A DNA stretch of 10,092 bases from Bacillota bacterium. GTDB taxonomy: Bacteria > Bacillota > Clostridia > Oscillospirales > Oscillospiraceae. How positions within the stretch are numbered: the stretch's first letter is position 1; every line of letters starts with the position of its first letter. The notes under the pieces were generated by a model that searched no databases, was not told where the DNA came from, and saw only the letters and a list, made by a program, of their open reading frames with translations. The stretch spans positions 1-10,092 of the forward strand of contig WQUU01000217.1 in assembly GCA_009781925.1 (NCBI GenBank), in the 5' to 3' direction. This document shows positions 6,892-10,092 of this stretch, in pieces. Both the position numbers and the translations under genes were made by a program.

Positions 6892-6897
6892 CCCCCT
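6892..6897 (-). promoter_or_regulatory. Ribosome-binding site fixing the reductase start at 6885
   Basis: AGGGGG (minus strand 6897-6892) with a 6-nt spacer (TACATC) precedes the ATG at 6885. The upstream in-frame TTG (6900-6898) abuts this site and would have no Shine-Dalgarno of its own. Confidence 0.75.
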
Positions 6898-6911
6898 CAA
6901 CGGATCAATGA

Positions 6912-6953
6912 TTTGTGTTTCACACTATAACATATTTTTCGACGAAACACAAA
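6912..6953. promoter_or_regulatory. Perfect 10-bp dyad overlapping the reductase promoter, putative operator
   Basis: TTTGTGTTTC (6912-6921) and GAAACACAAA (6944-6953) are perfect inverted copies separated by 22 nt, centre to centre 32 bp, about three helical turns. One arm covers the likely -35 box and the other the likely transcription start, as expected for a repressor or for two bound dimers. The two arms cannot both be in the transcript, so a DNA-binding role is more likely than an RNA hairpin. The regulator is unknown. Confidence 0.5.
6924..6952 (-). promoter_or_regulatory. Probable sigma-A-type promoter for reductase-murT-gatD
   Basis: On the minus strand TATAGT (6929-6924) fits a -10 box at five of six positions. 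TTGTGT (6952-6947) lies 17 nt upstream and matches a -35 box only at TTG. Transcription would begin near 6917, about 32 nt before the start codon. The region is the only AT-rich stretch between spoVAE and the reductase. Moderate support only. Confidence 0.55.
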
Positions 6954-6988
6954 CATTTCATACCGTTGCGGGACTGAACGCGTCCTAT

Positions 6989-7357
6989 TTATTTTTTCTC
7001 GTGTGACTTAAAAATCAGCGCTGCGATCGCGCCGAAGAAGACAGCGGCGCAGAGGCCGGCGGCGGCAGCCGTGAACCCTCCTGTAAAGGCGCCGAGAACG
7101 CCGTTTGCGGCCACCGCCTCCCGGACTCCCCTGGCCAGGAGGCTGCCGAACCCGAGCAGCGGCACTGTCGCCCCCGCGCCGGCCCACTTGGCAAAGGGCT
7201 CATAGACACCGACGGCCCCAAGCAGAACACCCGCTGCCACATAGACGCTCAGAATGCGCGCCGGGGTGAGTTTGGTCTTGTCCAAGAGCAGCTGTCCGAT
7301 GAGGCAGAGCGCGCCGCCGACAAAGAATGTTTTCACGAATGTCCAAACGATTTCCAT
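6989..7357 (-). CDS. spoVAE: Stage V sporulation protein AE (SpoVAEb type)
   Basis: The 122-aa hydrophobic product matches SpoVAEb: FVGGALCLIGQLLLDKTKLTPARIL (residues about 12-36), YEPFAKWAGAGATVPLLGFGSLLARGV, then GVLGAFTGGFTAAAAGLCAAVFFGAIAALIF near the C-terminus. Four membrane-spanning stretches are likely. In spore formers SpoVA proteins sit in the inner spore membrane and move Ca-dipicolinic acid into the forespore and out at germination. The start ATG has AGGAGG (7370-7365) at 7 nt. It follows spoVAD in the usual order, but a 93-bp palindromic element separates the two. No terminator with a T-tract is seen after its TAA, so read-through into the reductase operon is possible. The call is confident. 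Confidence 0.95.
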   Translation of the reverse strand: MEIVWTFVKTFFVGGALCLIGQLLLDKTKLTPARILSVYVAAGVLLGAVGVYEPFAKWAGAGATVPLLGFGSLLARGVREAVAANGVLGAFTGGFTAAAAGLCAAVFFGAIAALIFKSHEKK

Positions 7358-7379
7358 TCAAGTTCCTCCTTTTTTGATC

Positions 7380-7472
7380 GTAGGGCGCGCCGCCCCCGGC
7401 GCGCCGCTGCACCCAATCCGTGTGAGCGCGTATGAAGAACGGGCACGGCGCGCCGGGGGCGGCGCGCCCTAC
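7380..7472. repeat. GTAG-headed inverted hairpin pair with 27-bp perfect arms (REP/BIME-like)
   Basis: Arms 7380-7406 and 7446-7472 are perfect 27-bp inverted copies around a 39-nt centre; the ends read GTAGGG...CCCTAC. Each arm is itself a hairpin: GTAG, then GGCGCGCCG pairing with CGGCGCGCC (9 bp) around the loop CCCC. The element sits between spoVAD and spoVAE and ends 9 nt before the spoVAE AGGAGG. A strong structure in the spoVAD-spoVAE transcript is expected. There is no T-tract. Confidence 0.9.
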
Positions 7473-7488
7473 AACAGGGGCGCGGGAT

Positions 7489-8511
7489 TCAATTGCCCGG
7501 ATTCACATCCAGCGCGACGGCGTGGCAGATGCCGGGGATGCTCTCCCCCTGCTGGGACGTGACAGGGGACATGAGCGCCCCTGTCGCGCAGAAGAGCAGT
7601 CTTGGCCAGCGGCCCTCCAGCATTCCCTTTAAAAGGTGGCCCGACAGGACAGACGCGCTGCAGCCGCAGCCGGAACCGCCCGCGTGGGTGTCCTGGGCTG
7701 TGCCCGAATAGATCAGGACACCGCAGTCTGTGTAGCCCAGCCCCAAGTCCACGCCGTCACGCGAAAAGAGCTCCCGCAGGATGTCCTGCCCCAGATTGCC
7801 CAGATCGCCGGTGGCGATGGCGTCGTAAAAATCCGGCGCCCGGCCCGTGTCGGCAAAGTGGGCGCGCAGCGTGTCATAAGCCGCGGGGGCCATGGCCGCC
7901 CCCATGTTGTTCACGTCCGTGATCCCGGCGTCCACGATCTTCCCCGTTGTGACGTGGGTCACATAGGGCGCGGGGCCGCCGGCTTTCAGGATGACGCATC
8001 CCGCCCCCGTCACCGTCCACTGGGCGGTGGGGCTGCGCTGTCCGCCGTATTCCAGCGGCAGACGGAATTGCCGCTCGGCGGAGCAGAAATGGGAACTGGC
8101 GGTGGCGGCGCAGGCATCGGCATAGCCCCCGTCAATCACCATGGCGGCCAGGGAGAGGGCCTCCGACATGGTGGAACAGGCCCCGAAAAGCCCGAAGAAG
8201 GGGACATTGGACTCCCGCATGGCGTAGGAGGAACCGACACACTGGTTTAGGAGATCCCCGCTGAAGATGTAGTCCAGGGACGAGGGCGGGAGTTTGGCCT
8301 TGTCGCAGCAGAGAGCGAAGGCCTGCTTGAGCATGGCGCTCTCGGCCTTCTCCCAGGTCTTCTCACCGAAATAGGCGTCCTCGCTGATGAAGTCGAAGTC
8401 TGACTTGAGCGGGCCGTCTCCCTCCTTAGGGCCGACCACTGAGGCTGCTGCCGCGATCCCCGGCGGATTTTTGAGCGCTATGGTCTGCTGCCCTAATCGT
8501 TTCTCACGCAT
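7489..8511 (-). CDS. spoVAD: Stage V sporulation protein AD
   Basis: The 340-aa product matches SpoVAD, the thiolase-fold, dipicolinic-acid-binding protein of the spore inner membrane that works with SpoVAC and SpoVAE in Ca-DPA uptake. Seen: LGQQTIAL near the N-terminus, SGDLLNQ (84-90), FGLFGACSTM with the thiolase-like Cys at 112, ERQFRLPLEYGGQR, TGAGC, DLGNLGQDIL, and GALMSPVTSQQGESIPGI near the end. Length is that of the family. The ATG at 8511 has AGGAGG (8524-8519) at 7 nt. The frame stays open back to 8670, but that extension crosses the repeat at 8527-8593 and has no family similarity. The usual upstream neighbour spoVAC is absent; the repeat, a terminator and a divergent phage module are there instead. 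No forespore (sigma-G) promoter could be recognised with confidence. Confidence 0.95.
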   Translation of the reverse strand: MREKRLGQQTIALKNPPGIAAAASVVGPKEGDGPLKSDFDFISEDAYFGEKTWEKAESAMLKQAFALCCDKAKLPPSSLDYIFSGDLLNQCVGSSYAMRESNVPFFGLFGACSTMSEALSLAAMVIDGGYADACAATASSHFCSAERQFRLPLEYGGQRSPTAQWTVTGAGCVILKAGGPAPYVTHVTTGKIVDAGITDVNNMGAAMAPAAYDTLRAHFADTGRAPDFYDAIATGDLGNLGQDILRELFSRDGVDLGLGYTDCGVLIYSGTAQDTHAGGSGCGCSASVLSGHLLKGMLEGRWPRLLFCATGALMSPVTSQQGESIPGICHAVALDVNPGN

Positions 8512-8526
8512 TGAGGTTCCTCCTCT

Positions 8527-8593
8527 TGTAGGGGCCGCACACCTGGGCGGCCCGTTGTTGCCGATTCGGGCCGCCCAGTGTGCGGCCACTACA
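8527..8593. repeat. GTAG-headed inverted hairpin pair 5' of spoVAD (REP/BIME-like)
   Basis: Arms 8527-8554 and 8567-8593 are inverted copies differing by one substitution and one single-base indel, around a 12-nt centre. The left arm reads TGTAG, then GGGCCGC (8532-8538) pairing with GCGGCCC (8547-8553) around an 8-nt loop. The right arm, read in reverse complement, has TGTAG followed by T and the same GGCCGC stem. The element ends 2 nt before the spoVAD AGGAGG, so it would form a hairpin directly upstream of that ribosome-binding site. Confidence 0.85.
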
Positions 8594-8614
8594 GTAGATT
8601 TCCCGCCAAACATG

Positions 8615-8651
8615 AAAAAATCCGTGTCCTGCCATGGGGCGCGGATTTTTT
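8615..8651. terminator. Bidirectional rho-independent terminator between spoVAD and the phage module
   Basis: AAAAAATCCG (8615-8624) pairs with CGGATTTTTT (8642-8651). The stem continues inward through GTCC/GGGC with two G-T wobbles, 15 bp in all, leaving the 7-nt loop TGCCATG. Both strands end in six T. It lies between two divergent genes, where no 3' end is expected, so it may be left from a lost gene or may insulate the phage genes from the spoVA operon. Confidence 0.78.
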
Positions 8652-8671
8652 GTTGCATCAGTCTGTGCAAC
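8652..8671 (+). other. Small perfect dyad after the terminator
   Basis: GTTGCA (8652-8657) and TGCAAC (8666-8671) form a 6-bp inverted repeat with an 8-nt loop, starting one base after the terminator T-tract and 41 nt before the likely terS start. It could be an operator or an attenuator part, or chance. No convincing promoter was found in this stretch. Confidence 0.3.
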
Positions 8672-8712
8672 GGCGGGGCATATTTGGCCTGTGGGCGAAG
8701 GGTGGTTTGGGT

Positions 8713-9027
8713 TTGAAACGGAAACTGGACGGCGCGGAGATTGTGAGGGGGATCGCGGATCTGGCCTTTGGCCGGGTCAACGACGCCGTCAAGCTGGCAC
8801 TGTTCAACCCGGATCAGCTCGACCTGGAGAAGCTCGATCTGTCGCTGCTGTCCGAGATCAAGCGCGGGAGCAACGGGGTCGTCGAGGTGAAGCTCCTCAA
8901 TCGCCTGGATGCCCTTGCTCTTCTGGCCAAACTCATCGGCAATGACGAGGGGCAGACAGCGGCGGCAGAGAGCTTCTTTCAGGCCCTGGATACAGCTGCC
9001 AAGGGGCAGTGGACAGATAACGGATAA
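8713..9027 (+). CDS. Short phage terminase small subunit (C-terminal part only)
   Basis: The 104-aa product resembles the C-terminal half of Terminase_2-type (PF03592) small subunits: IADLAFGRVNDAVKLAL (residues 13-29) and LSLLSEIKRGSNGVVEVKLLNRLDALALLAKLIG, where family members carry an SEIK...G...VEIKL..K..AL..L motif. TerS binds phage DNA and feeds it to the large subunit. The usual N-terminal helix-turn-helix region is absent. I place the start at the TTG at 8713, with AAGGGTGG 7 nt upstream; the frame stays open back to a GTG at 8578, but that extension reads through a repeat and a terminator and shows no HTH. It sits 11 nt before terL, which supports the packaging role. Family assignment is from motif memory and gene order; moderate confidence. 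Confidence 0.65.
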   Translation: MKRKLDGAEIVRGIADLAFGRVNDAVKLALFNPDQLDLEKLDLSLLSEIKRGSNGVVEVKLLNRLDALALLAKLIGNDEGQTAAAESFFQALDTAAKGQWTDNG

Positions 9028-9038
9028 CCCTGACAGAT

Positions 9039-10092
9039 ATGAGATTCGAGAGATTTTCGGCGCAGCAGGCGAGCGCGCTGACTTGGTGGTGCGACAGCGC
9101 GGAGACGCGGGATTTTGATGCGCTCATCTGCGACGGGGCGGTGCGCAGCGGCAAGACACTGTGTATGGGGCTGTCCTTTCTCTGCTGGGCCATGGCGCGC
9201 TTTAACGGGCAACAGTTCGGGCTCTGCGGGAAGACAATCGTCTCCCTGCGGCGGAATTTTTTAAATCCGCTGTTGCCGGTTCTGCGCTCCTTTGGCTTTA
9301 CCTGTGCGGACTTGGTGTCCAAAAACCACATCGACGTGTATATGGGAAGACGGCAAAACCGCTTTTACCTCTTCGGCGGGAAGGACGAGGGTTCGGCGGC
9401 GCTGATCCAGGGTGTGACGCTGGCAGGCGTGCTTTTTGACGAGGTGGCGCTCATGCCCCGCAGTTTTGTGGAGCAGGCCTGTGCCAGGTGCAGCGTCGAG
9501 GGCGGAAAGCTCTGGTTCAACTGCAACCCGGAGAGTCCGGGGCACTGGTTCTATCAGGAGTGGATTTTAAAAGCCGAAGAGCGCAGGGCGCTCTATCTGC
9601 ATTTTTGCATGGCGGATAACCCCTCCCTCTCCAGGCGGATCAGGGCGCGGTACGAAAATATGTACTCCGGCGTATTTTACCGGCGCTTTATTTTGGGGGA
9701 ATGGGTCGTAGCCGAAGGGCGGGTTTATGACTTCTTCGATGCGTCAATGCTGAAAGACCCTCCGCGAGAGGCGGACATCTCCGAGTATGCGGTCTCCTGC
9801 GACTACGGCACGGCGAATCCCGCCTCCTTCGGGCTCTGGGGGCGCTCGCGGGGGATCTGGTACAGGCTGCGCGAATATTATTACGACTCCCGGGCCGAGG
9901 GGGCGCAAAAAACGGACGCGGAGTATGTGCGCGCGCTGCTCGCCCTTACAGAGGGCAGGCGGCTCCGGGCGGTGGTGGTGGATCCCTCCGCCGCCAGCTT
10001 TATCGAGGCGCTCCGGCGGGAGAATCTGCCGGTGCTCAAAGCGGAGAATGACGTGCTCAGCGGCATCCGGCTGACGGCGGATCTGCTGAAAT
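9039..10092 (+). CDS. Phage terminase large subunit (PBSX/Terminase_3 type), runs off window
   Basis: An open frame of 351 codons continues past the window end. It encodes an ATP-driven packaging motor with an N-terminal ATPase and C-terminal nuclease. Seen: FSAQQ near the start, Walker A GAVRSGKT (residues 33-40), Walker B GVLFDEVALM (about 131-140), the coupling motif WFNCNPESPGHWFYQEW, DNPSLS, and FILGEWV. The nuclease domain has a first Asp in VSCDYGTANPASFGLW and a second in VVVDPSAASF. This pattern is that of PBSX-family TerL from tailed phages of Firmicutes. The ATG at 9039 has no clear Shine-Dalgarno but follows the terS stop by 11 nt, so coupled translation is likely. There is no integrase, repressor or lysis gene in the window. 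Whether it is an active prophage, a remnant or a gene-transfer-agent-like cluster depends on what follows. Confidence 0.93.
   Translation, partial: MRFERFSAQQASALTWWCDSAETRDFDALICDGAVRSGKTLCMGLSFLCWAMARFNGQQFGLCGKTIVSLRRNFLNPLLPVLRSFGFTCADLVSKNHIDVYMGRRQNRFYLFGGKDEGSAALIQGVTLAGVLFDEVALMPRSFVEQACARCSVEGGKLWFNCNPESPGHWFYQEWILKAEERRALYLHFCMADNPSLSRRIRARYENMYSGVFYRRFILGEWVVAEGRVYDFFDASMLKDPPREADISEYAVSCDYGTANPASFGLWGRSRGIWYRLREYYYDSRAEGAQKTDAEYVRALLALTEGRRLRAVVVDPSAASFIEALRRENLPVLKAENDVLSGIRLTADLLK

Noticed and set aside
6961..6988. Terminator after spoVAE
   Set aside because: Only a 4-bp GGAC/GTCC stem with no following T-run on the minus strand; too weak to call.
8512..8670. N-terminal extension of spoVAD by 53 codons
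   Set aside because: The extension translates the 8527-8593 palindrome and terminator, whereas the ATG at 8511 has an ideal AGGAGG and matches the family's N-terminus.
8654..8684. Promoter for terS: TTGCAT with CATATT
   Set aside because: The -10 match is poor and the spacer is 19 nt, so I did not annotate it.
8578..8712. Upstream start (GTG at 8578) for the terminase small subunit
   Set aside because: The added residues cross a repeat arm and the 8615-8651 terminator and contain no helix-turn-helix; the TTG at 8713 has a better-placed Shine-Dalgarno.
1..10092. CRISPR array, tRNA or rRNA genes
   Set aside because: No regularly spaced direct repeats, and no tRNA cloverleaf or rRNA-like segments were recognised in the intergenic gaps, which are short and mostly filled by the palindromes described.

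Overview
The window looks like chromosome of a GC-rich, endospore-forming, monoderm Clostridia-type bacterium (Oscillospiraceae-like is my best guess). The reasons are two spoVA sporulation genes, a MurT/GatD lipid II amidation pair, a surface protein with three S-layer homology (SLH) domains of the style common in that family, and high GC throughout.

Layout. Positions 1-216 hold the 3' end of an ABC-transporter substrate-binding protein, followed by a 93-bp palindromic repeat. At 330-1346 is an AlkZ/YcaQ-type winged-helix protein, a probable DNA glycosylase. It converges at a strong hairpin terminator (1413-1455) with a long block of minus-strand genes. In transcription order these are spoVAD (8511-7489), spoVAE (7357-6989), an aldo/keto reductase with a C-terminal ferredoxin-like domain (6885-5839), murT (5842-4472), gatD (4431-3757) and a secreted phosphodiester-glycosidase/SLH protein (3688-1454). 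The reductase has its own promoter-like sequence overlapped by a perfect 10-bp dyad and overlaps murT by 4 nt. Reductase-murT-gatD, perhaps with the SLH gene, therefore looks like one cell-envelope transcription unit. On the plus strand from about 8713 a phage packaging module begins: a short terminase small subunit and a terminase large subunit that runs off the window end. It lies divergently against spoVAD, where spoVAC would normally be expected.

Two things stand out. First, the GatD homologue keeps its fold motifs and active-site histidine, but the glutaminase cysteine is replaced by aspartate (D87) and a neighbouring Gln by Glu, while its partner MurT looks intact. Second, four intergenic elements (1343-1407, 4450-4475, 7380-7472, 8527-8593) share one architecture although their stem sequences differ: a 5'-GTAG followed at once by a short hairpin. 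Three are inverted pairs and one is a solo arm. This is the organisation of proteobacterial REP/BIME elements mobilised by RAYT (Y1) transposases. In two cases the TAG of the GTAG is the stop codon of the preceding gene, and in three cases the element lies just upstream of the next gene's Shine-Dalgarno.
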